Shown one piece after another: positions 1-10,738 of a stretch of DNA of 64,000 bases. Under the pieces are notes generated by a model. It saw nothing but the letters and a program-made list of their open reading frames with translations, did not search any database and was not told the origin of the DNA. Numbering within the stretch: position 1 is the stretch's first letter; each line of letters opens with the position of its first letter. Both the position numbers and the translations under genes were made by a program. Location of the stretch: the NCBI RefSeq assembly GCF_900176885.1, contig NZ_LT839648.1, positions 2,877,540 through 2,941,539 of the forward strand, in the 5' to 3' direction. Source of the stretch: Oceanobacillus senegalensis (lineage in GTDB: Bacteria; Bacillota; Bacilli; Bacillales; Amphibacillaceae).

Positions 1-318
1 ATGACCTTTGTTCATGTCTTTTTTCATTATATGGAGTAGATTTTTTGTTACCTAAAGTGAATCTTCCATCAGTAGGGATTTTCTTTCATCACACACACAC
101 TGAAATTAAGGAAAAAAGACGTCGCAACGCCTCCTGAGAACTACGTCCATGTCCTGTAGGCCCGAACGAATCGGGCTTTTTGTGGCAGTTTATACCACAA
201 GGCTATGACACAAGGCCCTTCCTCACCTTAAATGATTCGTTTTTCCTCCATTTCCCGAGGTGGGGGTATTACTGGCCCCTTGACCTGCGATGAATAATTC
301 GTTTCATTTAGAATATCG
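1..318. other. intergenic stretch with hairpins, no gene recognised
   Basis: No convincing coding frame. It holds several inverted repeats. One is TTGTGG...CCACAA near 180-203. Another is GACGT...ACGTC near 119-149, which on the minus strand is followed by six T and could end transcription coming from dus. I could not match the stretch to a known RNA family. Confidence 0.4.
160..181 (+). terminator. rho-independent terminator
   Basis: GCCCGA, a five-base loop and TCGGGC are followed by TTTTT. Read on the plus strand it would end a gene lying left of the window. Confidence 0.6.
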
Positions 319-1308
319 TTAACATTCCTGTCTACCAGTCCTAGCAACATCTCTCCATTCAAAGTTGTCGAGCAATTCACGTACTTGATCTGTAGACTCT
401 GTACTCATCAATTCATTCCTTAATTCACTTGCTCCTCGAAAGTCACGGACATATATCTTAAAAAATCGACGGAGAGGTTTAAATGAACGCGGCTCTATTT
501 TTGAATATTTATCAAAAAGATCAAGGTGCAATCTTAGGAGGTCAAGCATTTCCTCACTACTATGGTCTTTTGACTCTTTTTCAAAAGCAAATGGGTTTTT
601 AAAAATCCCACGTCCTATCATGACCCCATCAACACCGTATTTATGAACGAGTTCCAAACCAGTTTGACGGTTAGGAATATCCCCATTAATTGTCAAAAGT
701 GTATCTGGTGCTATATCATCGCGAAGTTTCTTAATCTCTGGAATCAGTTCCCAATGAGCATCCACATTACTCATTTCCTTTTTTGTTCGCAGATGAATAG
801 AAAGATTAACAATGTCCTGTTTCAATAAATGCGCAAGCCAGTCGTGCCATTCATCTACATAAGTGTAACCAAGCCTTGTTTTCACACTTACTGGCAATCC
901 CCCTGCTTTTGCTGCTTGTATTAGTTCTGCTGCAACTTCTGGACGACGGATTAGACCGCATCCCTTCCCTTTTGGTGCCACATTTGGTGCAGGACAGCCC
1001 ATATTGATATCCACACCGCGAAATCCTTCTTTCGCCATACCTATACTCATTTGTCGAAAATATTCGGGTTTATCCCCCCATATATGTGCCACCATTGGTT
1101 GTTCATCTTCCGTAAAAGTTAATCGCCCACGCACACTATGTCTCCCCTCTGGATGACAATAACTTTCCGAGTTTGTAAACTCTGTAAAAAACACATCAGG
1201 TCTAGCTGCTTCACTCACTACATGACGAAAAATAACATTCGTCACCTCTTCCATTGGTGCTAATATAAAAAACGGTCGTGGTAAATCACGCCAAAAATTA
1301 TCAGTCAT
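319..1308 (-). CDS. tRNA-dihydrouridine synthase (Dus family)
   Basis: FMN-dependent reduction of uridine to dihydrouridine in tRNA D-loops, in the cytosol. The 329-residue protein starts with the family's N-terminal pattern ([10 protein letters not shown]). The FMN-barrel motif DINMGCPAP near residue 100 is followed by KGKGCGL, whose Cys is the likely catalytic acid. The C-terminal helical tRNA-binding domain is present. The usual HGRTR motif reads HLRTK here. The length fits the B. subtilis YfjN/DusC-like branch, but which uridine it modifies cannot be read from sequence. It stands alone, divergent from the copper genes. The family is secure; the paralogue is not. Confidence 0.88.
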   Translation of the reverse strand: MTDNFWRDLPRPFFILAPMEEVTNVIFRHVVSEAARPDVFFTEFTNSESYCHPEGRHSVRGRLTFTEDEQPMVAHIWGDKPEYFRQMSIGMAKEGFRGVDINMGCPAPNVAPKGKGCGLIRRPEVAAELIQAAKAGGLPVSVKTRLGYTYVDEWHDWLAHLLKQDIVNLSIHLRTKKEMSNVDAHWELIPEIKKLRDDIAPDTLLTINGDIPNRQTGLELVHKYGVDGVMIGRGIFKNPFAFEKESKDHSSEEMLDLLRLHLDLFDKYSKIEPRSFKPLRRFFKIYVRDFRGASELRNELMSTESTDQVRELLDNFEWRDVARTGRQEC

Positions 1309-1654
1309 ATTGAATTTCCAATCCTCTCATTAATGGGATACAGGTCAAACCTTGTCCCAAAATTAAAAAGCAAAATATCTTTGCTTCTTTAATACTTATA
1401 TCATGCCTAAGCATTTTTTATCAAACTATAGTAAATTTTGATTATTATACACTTTAATACTAAAAAAATTTATCAGTAGTTCGGGGGATTATAGCATTAT
1501 TCTCAACTTATAGCCTACTTATTAAATGTTTAAAAAGGCATATATGTAATGGATTTTGATTATAAATAACAATTTTAAACATATAATGTACAATTCAGAG
1601 AAATTAGGGATAGATTGCAACTATGGCCTTATTAAACACTAAAAGGTGATTTCT
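1309..1654. other. divergent intergenic region, dus / ctaG-like
   Basis: About 345 bases of AT-rich DNA between divergent genes. A TATAAT at 1582-1587 could be a -10 box for the plus-strand copper genes, but no well-spaced -35 box was found. No small gene with a ribosome binding site was seen. Confidence 0.4.
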
Positions 1655-2458
1655 ATGTGGTATGAAGCATTTCTTTTGGGTGAACTGGTTTGGAATTTTC
1701 CATTATCCGTTTTTCTTATAGGCATTGCTTTCTTTTATTTCTACATACTTAAACATTATACAACGATAAAACTATATAGTAAGCCACCCCTTCTCTTTTT
1801 ATTGGCCTTATGTATACTTTATCTTATTCTAGGCACTCCTTTATCAGCTTTCAGTCATCTTTCATTCAGTCTACATATGCTACAGATGAGTATACTTTAT
1901 TTTATTATTCCCCCATTAATTCTGGCTGGAATACCTGAGCATATGTTTAAAATGATAGTAAAGATACCATTGACTAAAATAATAGGTAAACTGTTTTTAA
2001 CCCCAAAGTTAGCCTTATTTTTATTTTCTTTATTATTTATGTTATACCATTTGCCTGTTACATTGAGGATTTCTTCTCAAATTCCGTTTATACAAAATGG
2101 AATTTTGTCACTATTGTTCATCCTTAGTTTTAGTTTATGGTGGCCTATTGTTTCTCCTGATACCAAGCAAAGACTCTACAAAAAACAAAAAAGACGTTAT
2201 TTATTTCTAAGTGGAATTTTATTAATGCCCGCATGTTTTATATTTATATGGAATGCATGGATTGCCGAGGTACAAAACCCCTTCCTTAACCAAATTACAG
2301 CACAACTTTGCGTCCCCATTGAATCTAATTCCATGAACTTATTTCCTTCCCTATTCCGTACAAAATATGACCAAATAATGGCCGGAACTTTAATGTTGGC
2401 AATGCACAAATTGGGCATGATTCTCTCATCTTATCTAGGGAATACCGAGGAGAGATAA
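1655..2458 (+). CDS. CtaG-family membrane protein (cytochrome c oxidase assembly)
   Basis: Polytopic membrane protein of 267 residues with about seven hydrophobic segments. It resembles the caa3_CtaG family, linked to copper delivery during cytochrome oxidase assembly or to copper homeostasis. Family marks are a His-Met-rich helix (HMLQM, then IIPPLILAGIP), the WWPIVSP turn near residue 165 and a His-Lys in the last helix. The ATG at 1655 is preferred over the upstream GTG at 1646 because AAAGGTG lies 6-7 bases before it. The next gene encodes a copper-chaperone-like domain, which supports a copper role. The family is likely; the exact target oxidase is unknown. Confidence 0.75.
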   Translation: MWYEAFLLGELVWNFPLSVFLIGIAFFYFYILKHYTTIKLYSKPPLLFLLALCILYLILGTPLSAFSHLSFSLHMLQMSILYFIIPPLILAGIPEHMFKMIVKIPLTKIIGKLFLTPKLALFLFSLLFMLYHLPVTLRISSQIPFIQNGILSLLFILSFSLWWPIVSPDTKQRLYKKQKRRYLFLSGILLMPACFIFIWNAWIAEVQNPFLNQITAQLCVPIESNSMNLFPSLFRTKYDQIMAGTLMLAMHKLGMILSSYLGNTEER

Positions 2459-2570
2459 AATTATATATTTTGTACCTTAAAAGCCTTTTCATAAATACTA
2501 CTTATTCCAAATAAAATTACTTAGATACAAGTAAAAATATAAATTGCAAATAAAGGTGGTGAATAACAAT

Positions 2571-2822
2571 ATGAATGAAACAGTTTATCTAAATGTTGTA
2601 GGAATGCACTGCCCAGATTGTCCAAAGAAAGTTGAAAGATCCATTTTAAAATTGGATGGGGTAAGTAAAGTAGAAATTGACTATGAAACCGAACATGGAT
2701 TTGTAACGTTCAACAAAAAATTAACTAGCTTTACAGAAATCATTAATAGAATTAGAAAGATGGGATTTGAAGCTAAAAACATTCAACATAAAAGCCTCGA
2801 ATTGAATAATATGAATAAATAA
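2571..2822 (+). CDS. HMA-domain heavy-metal (copper) chaperone-like protein
   Basis: Small cytosolic protein of 83 residues with one heavy-metal-associated ferredoxin-like domain. The metal site is GMHCPDC (Cys14, Cys17), with the typical ERSILKLDGV and NRIRKMGFEA segments after it. It resembles CopZ chaperones and the N-terminal domains of copper ATPases. The ATG at 2571 follows GGTGG; a TTG at 2544 has no such site. It lies 112 bases after the CtaG-like gene on the same strand and is followed by a terminator, so the two may form one copper unit. There is no P-type ATPase nearby, so its partner must be elsewhere. Confidence 0.82.
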   Translation: MNETVYLNVVGMHCPDCPKKVERSILKLDGVSKVEIDYETEHGFVTFNKKLTSFTEIINRIRKMGFEAKNIQHKSLELNNMNK

Positions 2823-2833
2823 CCAATCCCGAT

Positions 2834-2872
2834 CCCAACTGCCCTCACCCATTGTGGTAGTTGGGTTTTTCC
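2834..2872 (+). terminator. rho-independent terminator after HMA gene
   Basis: CCCAACT...AGTTGGG stem followed by a T run, 12 bases after the stop codon of the HMA gene. Confidence 0.75.
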
Positions 2873-3037
2873 ATCATCTTATTTCCATTGTTACCAAAGC
2901 TTCATTTCACTTTATCCCAACCATTACAAAAGAATCTTATTGAATTTGTACTGAGAATACACCATGTGTAATCACTAAGCCACAAACACAATAGAAAAAA
3001 GGGATAAACAAGACAAATGCGTAATCTTATTTATGTT

Positions 3038-4423
3038 TTAACTAGACATTTTCTTTTCCAACCAACAAACTGCCTCGATATGATTCGTCTGAGGAAACAT
3101 GTCAACTGGCTGTACTTCTTTCGTTTCAAAACCACCATCTTCTAAAATTCTTAAATCCCTTGCAAGTGTTGAAGGATTACAAGATACATATACAATCCGC
3201 TTCGGCTCCATATCAATCATCGCCTGCAGGAATTCTGGATCACAACCTTTTCGTGGTGGGTCAACAACAATAACATCTGGATCAAGACCCTGTTCTTTCC
3301 ATTTCGGCATGACCTTTTCCGCTACACCAACAGAAAATTCAACATTATCCATCCCATTTAAACGAGCATTATTTTTCGCATCATTGATGGCTTCCGGAAC
3401 AACTTCAACACCATAAACCTTCTTAGCCTTCTGTGCTAAAAATAAAGAAATCGTTCCAATTCCGCAATAGGCATCCACAACTACATCATTTTTACCAACC
3501 TTTGCGTACTCCAGTGCCTTTTCATACAATACCTTTGTTTGATATGGATTAATCTGATAAAAAGACTGTGCAGATATGGCAAATTTGATGTCACCAATCG
3601 TATCATGAATATATTCTTCTCCCCATATCACTTTTGATTTTCGGCCTAAAATGACATTGGTTCTTTTGCCGTTGATATTATGTACAATGGATTTTACATG
3701 AGGGAAAGTTTCTGTTAACTCACGGATTAATTCTTCTTGATGTGGCAACTTTTTCGTTCTAGTCACAAGGACAATCATCGTCTCATCTGTTTCTCTACCA
3801 GTTCGAACCATGATATGACGAAGTACCCCGCGATCTGACTTCTCATCATAAGCTTCAATTCCTAACCGATTAGCAATTCTACGCACAGCATGTACGGATC
3901 GGTCATTCATTTCATCCTGAACCACGCAAGTTTCCATATCATCGATAATGTCATGGCTTCGTTTACGATAAAAGCCTGTAATTAATTCCCCATCCCGTTC
4001 TCCAACTGGAATCTGTACTTTATTACGATATCTCCATGGGTCATTCATACCAATCGTTTCATGAACAGGAACATGTTCTAAGTGAGCAATCTTCTTCATT
4101 ACATTCCTTACTTGGTTTCGCTTCATCTTAAGTTGTAAATCATAACTCATATGTTGCAATTGGCAACCACCACACTGATAAAACACATTACAAGGTGGTT
4201 CCACACGGTCTTCACTTTTTACTTTAACATGAAGTAATCTTCCAAAACCAAAATTCTTATTTACCTTCACTACTTTTACTGTTGCTTCTTCTCCCGGGAG
4301 ACCATAAGGAACAAATAATGGATATCCATCCACTTTCCCAACACCATTTCCTTCATGGGTGAGGTCCTCAAATTTCAATGTAACCGTTTCATTCTTTTTT
4401 ACTGGTGCTGTATGCTTTGCCAT
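3038..4423 (-). CDS. rlmCD: 23S rRNA (uracil-C5)-methyltransferase RlmCD
   Basis: SAM-dependent m5U methyltransferase for 23S rRNA, 461 residues, close in length to B. subtilis YefA/RlmCD. An N-terminal TRAM RNA-binding domain (residues 12-68) leads to an iron-sulfur motif with Cys78, Cys84, Cys87 and Cys167. The C-terminal Rossmann methyltransferase domain shows [21 protein letters not shown] and [11 protein letters not shown], where the last Cys is the nucleophile family-wide. As in B. subtilis, it follows dagK in the same direction. In Gram-positives this enzyme covers two 23S uridines that RlmC and RlmD methylate separately in E. coli. Assignment is strong. Confidence 0.93.
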   Translation of the reverse strand: MAKHTAPVKKNETVTLKFEDLTHEGNGVGKVDGYPLFVPYGLPGEEATVKVVKVNKNFGFGRLLHVKVKSEDRVEPPCNVFYQCGGCQLQHMSYDLQLKMKRNQVRNVMKKIAHLEHVPVHETIGMNDPWRYRNKVQIPVGERDGELITGFYRKRSHDIIDDMETCVVQDEMNDRSVHAVRRIANRLGIEAYDEKSDRGVLRHIMVRTGRETDETMIVLVTRTKKLPHQEELIRELTETFPHVKSIVHNINGKRTNVILGRKSKVIWGEEYIHDTIGDIKFAISAQSFYQINPYQTKVLYEKALEYAKVGKNDVVVDAYCGIGTISLFLAQKAKKVYGVEVVPEAINDAKNNARLNGMDNVEFSVGVAEKVMPKWKEQGLDPDVIVVDPPRKGCDPEFLQAMIDMEPKRIVYVSCNPSTLARDLRILEDGGFETKEVQPVDMFPQTNHIEAVCWLEKKMSS

Positions 4424-4528
4424 TCCTTTATCTTCCTTTTCCGTACTGTATTTAGTGTTTACATCTTACCATATCTTTAACAGGAAACGCATGCCTCATA
4501 CTTTTTAATACCGGCATCTTTATAGAAA

Positions 4529-4556
4529 CAAAAAAAGACTGATTATTCCTCAGTCT
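4529..4556 (-). terminator. terminator overlapping the end of dagK
   Basis: AGACTGA...TCAGTCT stem with seven T on the minus strand. It overlaps the last codons and stop of dagK. Confidence 0.75.
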
Positions 4557-5463
4557 CCTCTTCTTCATCTTTCCTAAATGATTCCGGTACCATGAACTCA
4601 ATATGCTGCCTAAGATTAATAAATTCTCCTGGCAACAATCCACCATACTCCCCATCAATATTCAATTGCATTTTTTCTTCCGGGGTGACTGTTATACGTT
4701 TCGCTTGTTTATAAATAATATTATCATCACTTAAATGAGCACCTCTTACAGCCAAAGAAGCAACCCGGACAAATTCAGCTAGGTTCACTTTCTTCAAAAT
4801 AAATAAATCAAAGTAACCATCATCCAGCTTTGCCTCAGGTGCCAATTTCTCAAAGCCCCCTACCGAATTTGAATTCGAAACAAGAAAAATCATAATATCC
4901 TCATCAATGACATTGCCATCGTATTCAATCTTAACTCGAGCAGGTTTAAGGGAGGGAAGCATTTCAATCCCTTTTACATAATAAGCCATCTGTCCGAGAA
5001 CGGTTTTTAATTTGGCTGGTACGTCATATGTTAATTCCGTAAGTTTTCCTCCACCAGCGATGTTAATAAAATAATGTTCATTCACTCTACCAATGTCCAA
5101 AAAAGCAGAATGTCCTTCCACTATAATATCCGTTGCTTTTCTAATATCGCGTGGAATATGTAGGGCACGTGCAAAATCATTTGTTGTACCTGTTGGAATA
5201 ATACCTAACTTTGGTCGATGATTCTGTTCTGCCAGGCCATGTATGACCTCATTTATTGTACCATCCCCACCAGCTGCCACCACTAACTCAAAGCTTCTAG
5301 AAATAGCATATCTAGCTGCAGTAGCTGCATCACCTTCTCCTGTAGTTGCATGTGCAGATGTCTCGTATCCAGCTTCCTCTAACTTTTGCAGGACATTCGG
5401 TAATTCCTTTTTAAAGGCTTCACGTCCAGATGTTGGGTTATATATAATTCGGGCTCTCTTCAT
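4543..5463 (-). CDS. dagK: diacylglycerol kinase DagK
   Basis: Phosphorylates diacylglycerol to phosphatidic acid, recycling lipid left by lipoteichoic acid synthesis. It is a soluble DgkB/YegS-type kinase of 306 residues. Visible motifs are IIYNPTSGRE at the start, AAGGDGTINEV (residues 63-73, nucleotide loop), PTGTTNDFAR and the C-terminal NIDGEYGG. The ATG at 5463 is chosen because GGGGGAGGAC sits just upstream and the protein then aligns with the B. subtilis start; an upstream in-frame extension has no support. It lies between gatB and rlmCD as in B. subtilis (yerQ-yefA). Confidence 0.93.
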   Translation of the reverse strand: MKRARIIYNPTSGREAFKKELPNVLQKLEEAGYETSAHATTGEGDAATAARYAISRSFELVVAAGGDGTINEVIHGLAEQNHRPKLGIIPTGTTNDFARALHIPRDIRKATDIIVEGHSAFLDIGRVNEHYFINIAGGGKLTELTYDVPAKLKTVLGQMAYYVKGIEMLPSLKPARVKIEYDGNVIDEDIMIFLVSNSNSVGGFEKLAPEAKLDDGYFDLFILKKVNLAEFVRVASLAVRGAHLSDDNIIYKQAKRITVTPEEKMQLNIDGEYGGLLPGEFINLRQHIEFMVPESFRKDEEEETEE

Positions 5464-5679
5464 TTTGATGTCCTCCCCCATTGATCCTTGATATAGGGTG
5501 TTTGTGGTTCGTTCAAAGTGTTCCTTCAAAATTAACAAGCGGTTCGAACTATAGATACTTACTTTCTATAGTGCCTATGCGATTTTTATAGCATACTTTT
5601 TTATTTATAATCTTTTCCACCTAATGTAATACTTATCCATTTCATCCTAAATCCTAATTTTACTTTAGCAAATTCTAGA

Positions 5680-5703
5680 CTACTATCGCATATGCAATAG
5701 TAG
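5680..5703 (-). terminator. hairpin downstream of gatB
   Basis: CTACTAT...ATAGTAG hairpin with extra pairing in the loop, 27 bases after the gatB stop. The T run is poor on the minus strand, so termination there is only possible. Confidence 0.35.
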
Positions 5704-5729
5704 CCTAGTTAACTTTTTATTTCAACTTA

Positions 5730-7160
5730 TTATCTCTTATCAATTTCCTCTTTCAAAATCTTATTAACCATTGGTGGGTTTGCTTGCCCTTTCGTCGCCT
5801 TCATAATTTGACCTACTAAATAGCCAAGTGCTTTTCCTTTACCGGCCTTATAGTCTGTAATCGATTGTTCATTTTCATCTAGTACCTTGTTAACAATCTC
5901 TTTTAATTGATCTGGATCAGAAATTTGAACAAGCCCTTTTTCTTTAACAATCTTCTCTGGGTCTCCACCTTTATCCACTAGTTCAGCAAATACCTTCTTC
6001 GCAATCTTAGAGGAAATGGTTCCATCTTCTATTAGTTTAATCATTTTAGCTAAAGCTTCTGGTGTTATGGCTAAATCATGAAGTTCTTTATAATGCTTAT
6101 TCATATAAGCAGATACCTCACCCATTAACCAGTTTGACGCCTGTTTCACGTCTGCTCCATGATTAACAGCTTCCTCAAAAAAGTCAGCCATCTCTTTAGA
6201 GCTAGTTATAACATTTGCATCATATTCTGATAGCCCTAATTCTTTAATGTAACGAGCTCTACGTGCATCTGGAAGTTCAGGAATTTCTGCACGAATGCGT
6301 TCTTTCCATTCTTCATCAATATAAAGTGGAATTAAGTCAGGTTCAGGGAAGTAACGATAATCATCAGAACCTTCTTTAACACGCATTAAGATTGTTTCTT
6401 TTGTTTTTTCATCATAACGGCGAGTTTCTTGCAAGATTTCCCCACCAGTTAAAAGAACTTTTTCTTGACGTTTTTCTTCAAACTCTAAACCTTTTTGTAC
6501 ATAATTAAAGGAATTTAAGTTCTTCAACTCTGTTTTCGTACCAAATTCTTCTTGACCAATTGGACGGAGGGAAATGTTCGCATCACAACGTAAAGAACCT
6601 TCTTGCATTTTCACGTCAGACACACCAGTATATTGAATGATATTTTTTAGTTTCTCTAAATAAGCATATGCTTCTTCTGGTGAGCGCATGTCCGGTTCTG
6701 ATACAATTTCGATTAATGGTGTTCCTTGGCGGTTAAAGTCCACGTAAGAATATCCATCCTCACCATGCGTTAATTTACCAGCATCCTCCTCCATATGGAG
6801 ACGAGTGATACCAATTTTTTTCTTCTTCCCGTTTACTTCAATCTCTATCCAGCCATTTTCGCCAATGGGTTGGTCAAATTGTGAAATTTGGTATGCTTTC
6901 GGGTTATCCGGATAGAAGTAGTTTTTACGGTCAAATTTCGTATCGGTAGCAATGTCACAATTTAATGCCATTGCAGCTTTCATGGCAAAATTTACTGCTT
7001 CTTCATTTAACACAGGAAGTGTACCTGGATACCCTAAGTCAATTGGGTTCACATTTGTATTTGGTTCAGAGCCAAATGCATTCACACTTGGACTGAAGAT
7101 TTTCGATTGTGTCTTTAATTCTACGTGTACTTCCAGACCAATAATTGTTTCAAAGTTCAT
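5730..7160 (-). CDS. gatB: Asp/Glu-tRNA(Asn/Gln) amidotransferase subunit B
   Basis: Subunit B of the GatCAB complex, which turns Glu-tRNA(Gln) into Gln-tRNA(Gln) where GlnRS is absent. The 476-residue protein binds tRNA and activates the misacylated glutamate with ATP. It opens with [12 protein letters not shown]. The cradle domain carries the [17 protein letters not shown] motif near residue 145, and the C-terminal helical/YqeY tail ends in [10 protein letters not shown]. The gene overlaps the gatA stop by one base (TAATG), so the two are translationally coupled, with GGAGGTG just upstream. It is last in gatCAB. Confidence 0.96.
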   Translation of the reverse strand: MNFETIIGLEVHVELKTQSKIFSPSVNAFGSEPNTNVNPIDLGYPGTLPVLNEEAVNFAMKAAMALNCDIATDTKFDRKNYFYPDNPKAYQISQFDQPIGENGWIEIEVNGKKKKIGITRLHMEEDAGKLTHGEDGYSYVDFNRQGTPLIEIVSEPDMRSPEEAYAYLEKLKNIIQYTGVSDVKMQEGSLRCDANISLRPIGQEEFGTKTELKNLNSFNYVQKGLEFEEKRQEKVLLTGGEILQETRRYDEKTKETILMRVKEGSDDYRYFPEPDLIPLYIDEEWKERIRAEIPELPDARRARYIKELGLSEYDANVITSSKEMADFFEEAVNHGADVKQASNWLMGEVSAYMNKHYKELHDLAITPEALAKMIKLIEDGTISSKIAKKVFAELVDKGGDPEKIVKEKGLVQISDPDQLKEIVNKVLDENEQSITDYKAGKGKALGYLVGQIMKATKGQANPPMVNKILKEEIDKR

Positions 7161-8629
7161 TATTTGGCACCTCCTCTAATTTGAGGTCGTTTCGTATGAT
7201 AATCGGTTGCTTGTTCGAAAGCATGTGCCGTACGATATACAGTGCTTTCGTCAAAGTGTTTTCCAATAATTTGTAAACCAATTGGAAGACCTTCCTCATT
7301 GAATCCGCAAGGAACGGAAATTCCCGGTACACCAGCTAAGTTTACTGGGATGGTTAAAATATCGTTCGCATACATCGTTAATGGATCATCTATATTTTCT
7401 CCAACCTTAAATGCCGGTGTTGGTGTCGTTGGCCCAATAACCACATCATAGTCTTCAAAAATTTTATCGAAATCATTTTTGATTAGTGTACGTACTTTTT
7501 GTGCTTTTTTATAGTAAGCATCATAATAACCTGAGCTTAAAGCAAACGTACCAAGCATAATACGACGCTTCACTTCTTCACCGAAACCTTCACTACGAGA
7601 TTTCTTGAACATGTCAATCATGTTGTCGGCGTTTTCAGAACGAACACCGTACCTTACCCCATCAAATCGTGCTAGGTTTGCTGAAGCTTCTGATGAGGAT
7701 ATTAAGTAATAAGTTGCTACCGCATATTTAGAATGGGGTAGAGATACTTCTTCCCATGTTGCGCCTAGTGACTCATAAACTTTAAGTGCATTCATAACTG
7801 CTTCTTTTACTTCTGGGTTTACCCCTTCAGCAAGATATTCCTTCGGTACCGCAATCTTTAAGCCTTCTACCTTATTCGTTAAGGCCTCTGTGTATTTTGG
7901 TACTTCTACATCCGCACTTGTTGCATCCATATCGTCACGGCCTGCGATTACTTCAAGTATACGTGCATTATCTTCTACATTTCGAGTAATTGGTCCAATT
8001 TGATCTAAGGAAGATGCAAAGGCAACTAAGCCAAAACGTGACACGCGGCCGTAGGTAGGCTTCATTCCGACAACACCACAAAATGCCGCGGGTTGACGAA
8101 TAGAACCCCCAGTATCAGAACCTAATGAAAATAAAACTTCGCCAGCAGCAACTGCAGCAGCAGAACCACCACTAGACCCTCCAGGAACATAGTCTGTATT
8201 CCATGGGTTTCTTGTTGGTGTATAGCTTGAATTTTCATTGGAAGAACCCATTGCAAATTCATCCATGTTTAATTTACCGATTGTAACAGGTTTTTCCTTT
8301 GCTAGTTTTTCAATAACCGTAGCATCGTATAAAGGATCTTCAAAGTTATCTAAGAACTGACTTGCACAGGTTGTACGAAGTCCCTTTGTCATGATGTTAT
8401 CCTTAATCCCAGCAGGCATTCCAAAAAGACTTGCGACCGTATCATGACTCTTATCTAATTCTTTCGCTTGCGCTCTTGCACTTTCTTCATTTAATGTCAA
8501 AAAGGCATGAACTTCACCGTCAACCTCTTTAATACGGTTATAAGATTCATCTACTAAATCCTGTACGGTTATTTCTTTATTATGTAATTTCTCTTCTAAT
8601 TCTTTAATCGTATGGTCAAATAAAGACAT
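7160..8629 (-). CDS. gatA: Asp/Glu-tRNA(Asn/Gln) amidotransferase subunit A
   Basis: Glutaminase subunit of GatCAB and a member of the amidase-signature family. It frees ammonia from glutamine and channels it to GatB. The 489 residues include the Ser-cisSer-Lys triad: Lys76 in MPAGIKDN, and Ser152 and Ser176 in the [11 protein letters not shown]...[10 protein letters not shown] stretch. Substrate loops further on ([19 protein letters not shown]) are intact. The start has GGAGGGAA upstream, and the gene follows gatC after 12 bases. No sign of decay. Confidence 0.97.
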   Translation of the reverse strand: MSLFDHTIKELEEKLHNKEITVQDLVDESYNRIKEVDGEVHAFLTLNEESARAQAKELDKSHDTVASLFGMPAGIKDNIMTKGLRTTCASQFLDNFEDPLYDATVIEKLAKEKPVTIGKLNMDEFAMGSSNENSSYTPTRNPWNTDYVPGGSSGGSAAAVAAGEVLFSLGSDTGGSIRQPAAFCGVVGMKPTYGRVSRFGLVAFASSLDQIGPITRNVEDNARILEVIAGRDDMDATSADVEVPKYTEALTNKVEGLKIAVPKEYLAEGVNPEVKEAVMNALKVYESLGATWEEVSLPHSKYAVATYYLISSSEASANLARFDGVRYGVRSENADNMIDMFKKSRSEGFGEEVKRRIMLGTFALSSGYYDAYYKKAQKVRTLIKNDFDKIFEDYDVVIGPTTPTPAFKVGENIDDPLTMYANDILTIPVNLAGVPGISVPCGFNEEGLPIGLQIIGKHFDESTVYRTAHAFEQATDYHTKRPQIRGGAK

Positions 8630-8641
8630 GTAGTTCCCTCC

Positions 8642-8932
8642 TTATTCTAGGATTGATGGCACACGGAATTGCCCATCTTTTTCATCTGGAGCATTCTTCA
8701 ATGCTTCCTCTTGTGTAATCCATTCTTTTGGCTCGTCCTTACGCATAACATTCTTGATGTCTAACACATGTGTAGTCGGTTTTACATTATCTGTATCAAG
8801 CTCATTTAATTGCTCTGCATAACGAATAATTGCACCTAAATCCTCTGTTAACTGCTCTACTTCTTCATCCGTGACAGCAAGTCTAGCAAGATGTGCAACA
8901 TGTTTTACCTGATCTTTTGAAATATCCGCCAT
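8642..8932 (-). CDS. gatC: Asp/Glu-tRNA(Asn/Gln) amidotransferase subunit C
   Basis: Small subunit (96 residues) that wraps the GatA-GatB interface and stabilises the complex. It starts [18 protein letters not shown], the family's typical N-terminal helix, and ends [20 protein letters not shown] lies just upstream of the ATG. It is first in gatCAB. A terminator at 9164-9206 separates it from the peptide gene upstream, so gatCAB must have its own promoter between 8933 and 9160; I could not assign one. Confidence 0.95.
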   Translation of the reverse strand: MADISKDQVKHVAHLARLAVTDEEVEQLTEDLGAIIRYAEQLNELDTDNVKPTTHVLDIKNVMRKDEPKEWITQEEALKNAPDEKDGQFRVPSILE

Positions 8933-9262
8933 CCGTCACCCTCCAAACTAATAATTGTATAATATGATGTATCTCATACATTTAAATATAACCATAATTA
9001 ATTATTATAACAATATGATAATAGCAGAGAAAGTCGCAAATAGGCAAATTTTGTAATAATGTATGTCATTGAAAAAAATTCCATTTCCTCAGCGATATTA
9101 TTCTACTATCATCATTTTTAGATTTGCTACGCATTTTCTTTATACTGCAACAAATACTTCAACAAAATAAAAAAAGAGCTGGAATAGTTTTCCAATCTAT
9201 TCCAGCAAAAATTCATCATATAGTAATAGGGTAAAAATTAAATGAAAAAAATTCATTACATA
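8933..9262. other. gatC upstream region
   Basis: AT-rich region that should hold the gatCAB promoter. A TATAAT-like box sits near 9004-9010 on the minus strand but without a clear -35 box. The only firm structure is the hairpin at 9178-9206. Confidence 0.4.
9164..9206 (-). terminator. terminator after the propeptide gene
   Basis: GCTGGAATAG, a nine-base loop and CTATTCCAGC, then a T-rich run on the minus strand. It ends the receptor-propeptide unit and isolates it from gatCAB. Confidence 0.8.
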
Positions 9263-9403
9263 TTAATAAAAAGAAACTGGTTCTTCAATAGAAAAGATAC
9301 TTGGATGTAAATCCGTTGCTAGATCTGATGATTCATCAGCAGTGAAGAATAACCCAGCTACTAAAGCAGTTCCCAATGCTACTTTTAAAATCACTTTTTT
9401 CAT
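9263..9403 (-). CDS. candidate secreted signalling propeptide (RRNPP type)
   Basis: A 46-codon gene with a very good ribosome binding site (GGAGGAG, seven bases before ATG). The product has a basic start (MKKVILK), a hydrophobic segment from about residue 5 to 20 (VALGTALVAGLFF) and a polar tail ending IEEPVSFY. That layout and length match NprX, PapR and Phr precursors: Sec export, then protease release of a short C-terminal peptide that is re-imported by an oligopeptide permease. It starts 20 bases after the HTH-TPR receptor gene and is closed by a terminator. The mature peptide cannot be read directly; the last 5-8 residues are the natural guess. Alternatively it is an unrelated small exported peptide. 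Confidence 0.7.
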   Translation of the reverse strand: MKKVILKVALGTALVAGLFFTADESSDLATDLHPSIFSIEEPVSFY

Positions 9404-9423
9404 GGTAAATCTCCTCCTTATAA

Positions 9424-10692
9424 TTATAAATTAATTAATTTCTCATATGTTTTATTTGCAAGTTTATAGTATTTAACAGACTCTTTATACTTACCTTGAC
9501 TAGCAAAGTGATTTGCTAGCATATTGGAATAGGTGACTAGATTGCCATAATCCCCATTCTTTTTTAGGTAAGGTATAAATTTGTCCTTTACTAACGATTT
9601 AAAGTTTTCATTTTCCTTATTTATGAGATATGTGTAGGTATATATTATATAATAAAATTGTTTATAGTAGACACTATTTTTAACGGAGTCTACTATGTCT
9701 AAGGCTATCTGAATCATTTCTTTCGTCTCATCCAATTTGCCAACATTATAGTATTCCTTAATCAGAGACGTTATAGCAGTCAGCTTCTCTTGTGGATAAA
9801 TCGCATCGTCTTCTACGACCTCACGATAATATTGAATAGCTTTCTCATGATTGCCAATGGTAGAATACAAGTTTCCTAAATTATAAGTTGTCTGTTGATT
9901 GACTTGCTTATTATTATTTAATTCAGCCAAATGTTTAGCTAAATTATAGTTCTTGATAGCTTTTTCATACATTTTTATCCTGCGATAGGAAATACCCAAA
10001 ACAATATGACATTGTGCGCAGCGATGAAAATTATATTGCTTCATAAATATGGATAAAGCTTCCTTCGCATAATCAATTGCTTCTAACGTATTTCTTAATT
10101 CGCTATAGGTTACAGCAATTGTATACTTCAAATCAGCATCCTCATCTTCGCCAATATCCACTCTTACCATCTTTTCTTCTGATTTTTTGTAAAAATAGAT
10201 TGCTTGGTTGTAATCCCTATTTACTGAATAATAATTTCCTTTAAACTTATACCAGTAAAATTGTTGTGTAGGATTAAAATTATTAGCTATCTCATTCAGT
10301 TCATTGATTTTTTTCAGTGCCTTATCAATTTCACCTATCATTGTAAAATATCTAATCTTATGAATCTCAAACATAAGTAGGCTATCAGATAGATTTTTAT
10401 CCATCATTTCCTGTATCTCTTGGTAGGTATCCATAATTTCTTGTTGATCATTTACTTCAAAAAGCATACCGTACCATTTTTCACATTTTTCTTTAATAAC
10501 ATCCTCATTACTACTATCTAACTTTATTCCTAATCTGTTACATAATAATCGAATAATCTCAGGACTTGCGTGGGTTTTTAGATTTTCTATTTTTGATAAG
10601 TACGATACAGATACAATACCATCCGCTAATTCTCCAAGTGTCATCCCTTGTTTTGTACGTTGCAGCTTAATAAATGATCCAATCTCTATCAA
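9424..10692 (-). CDS. HTH-TPR transcription regulator, NprR/PlcR-like (RRNPP family)
   Basis: Predicted cytosolic peptide-responsive regulator. Residues about 3-60 form an XRE-type helix-turn-helix (KQGMTLGELADGI...SYLSKIEN). The rest is helical repeat with TPR-like units, for example ALKKINELNEIANN, AIKNYNLAKHLAELN, AIQYYREVVED and SVKYYKLANKTYEKL. From the TTG at 10692 the protein has 422 residues, almost the length of Bacillus NprR. That TTG is favoured because AGGGTGGG lies five bases upstream; an in-frame ATG at 10725 has no such site and is only a few bases from the predicted transcription start. The adjacent propeptide gene supports RRNPP quorum sensing. Target genes are unknown; the DNA-binding half argues against a pure Rap phosphatase. 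Confidence 0.78.
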   Translation of the reverse strand: MIEIGSFIKLQRTKQGMTLGELADGIVSVSYLSKIENLKTHASPEIIRLLCNRLGIKLDSSNEDVIKEKCEKWYGMLFEVNDQQEIMDTYQEIQEMMDKNLSDSLLMFEIHKIRYFTMIGEIDKALKKINELNEIANNFNPTQQFYWYKFKGNYYSVNRDYNQAIYFYKKSEEKMVRVDIGEDEDADLKYTIAVTYSELRNTLEAIDYAKEALSIFMKQYNFHRCAQCHIVLGISYRRIKMYEKAIKNYNLAKHLAELNNNKQVNQQTTYNLGNLYSTIGNHEKAIQYYREVVEDDAIYPQEKLTAITSLIKEYYNVGKLDETKEMIQIALDIVDSVKNSVYYKQFYYIIYTYTYLINKENENFKSLVKDKFIPYLKKNGDYGNLVTYSNMLANHFASQGKYKESVKYYKLANKTYEKLINL

Positions 10693-10738
10693 AATACCCA
10701 CCCTATCATTCCTAAGTTTTACCATTCAATTTAGTTAT

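Noticed and set aside
9424..10692. Rap-type response-regulator phosphatase
   Set aside because: A clear XRE helix-turn-helix occupies the N-terminus, where Rap proteins have a three-helix bundle, so an NprR/PlcR-like regulator fits better.
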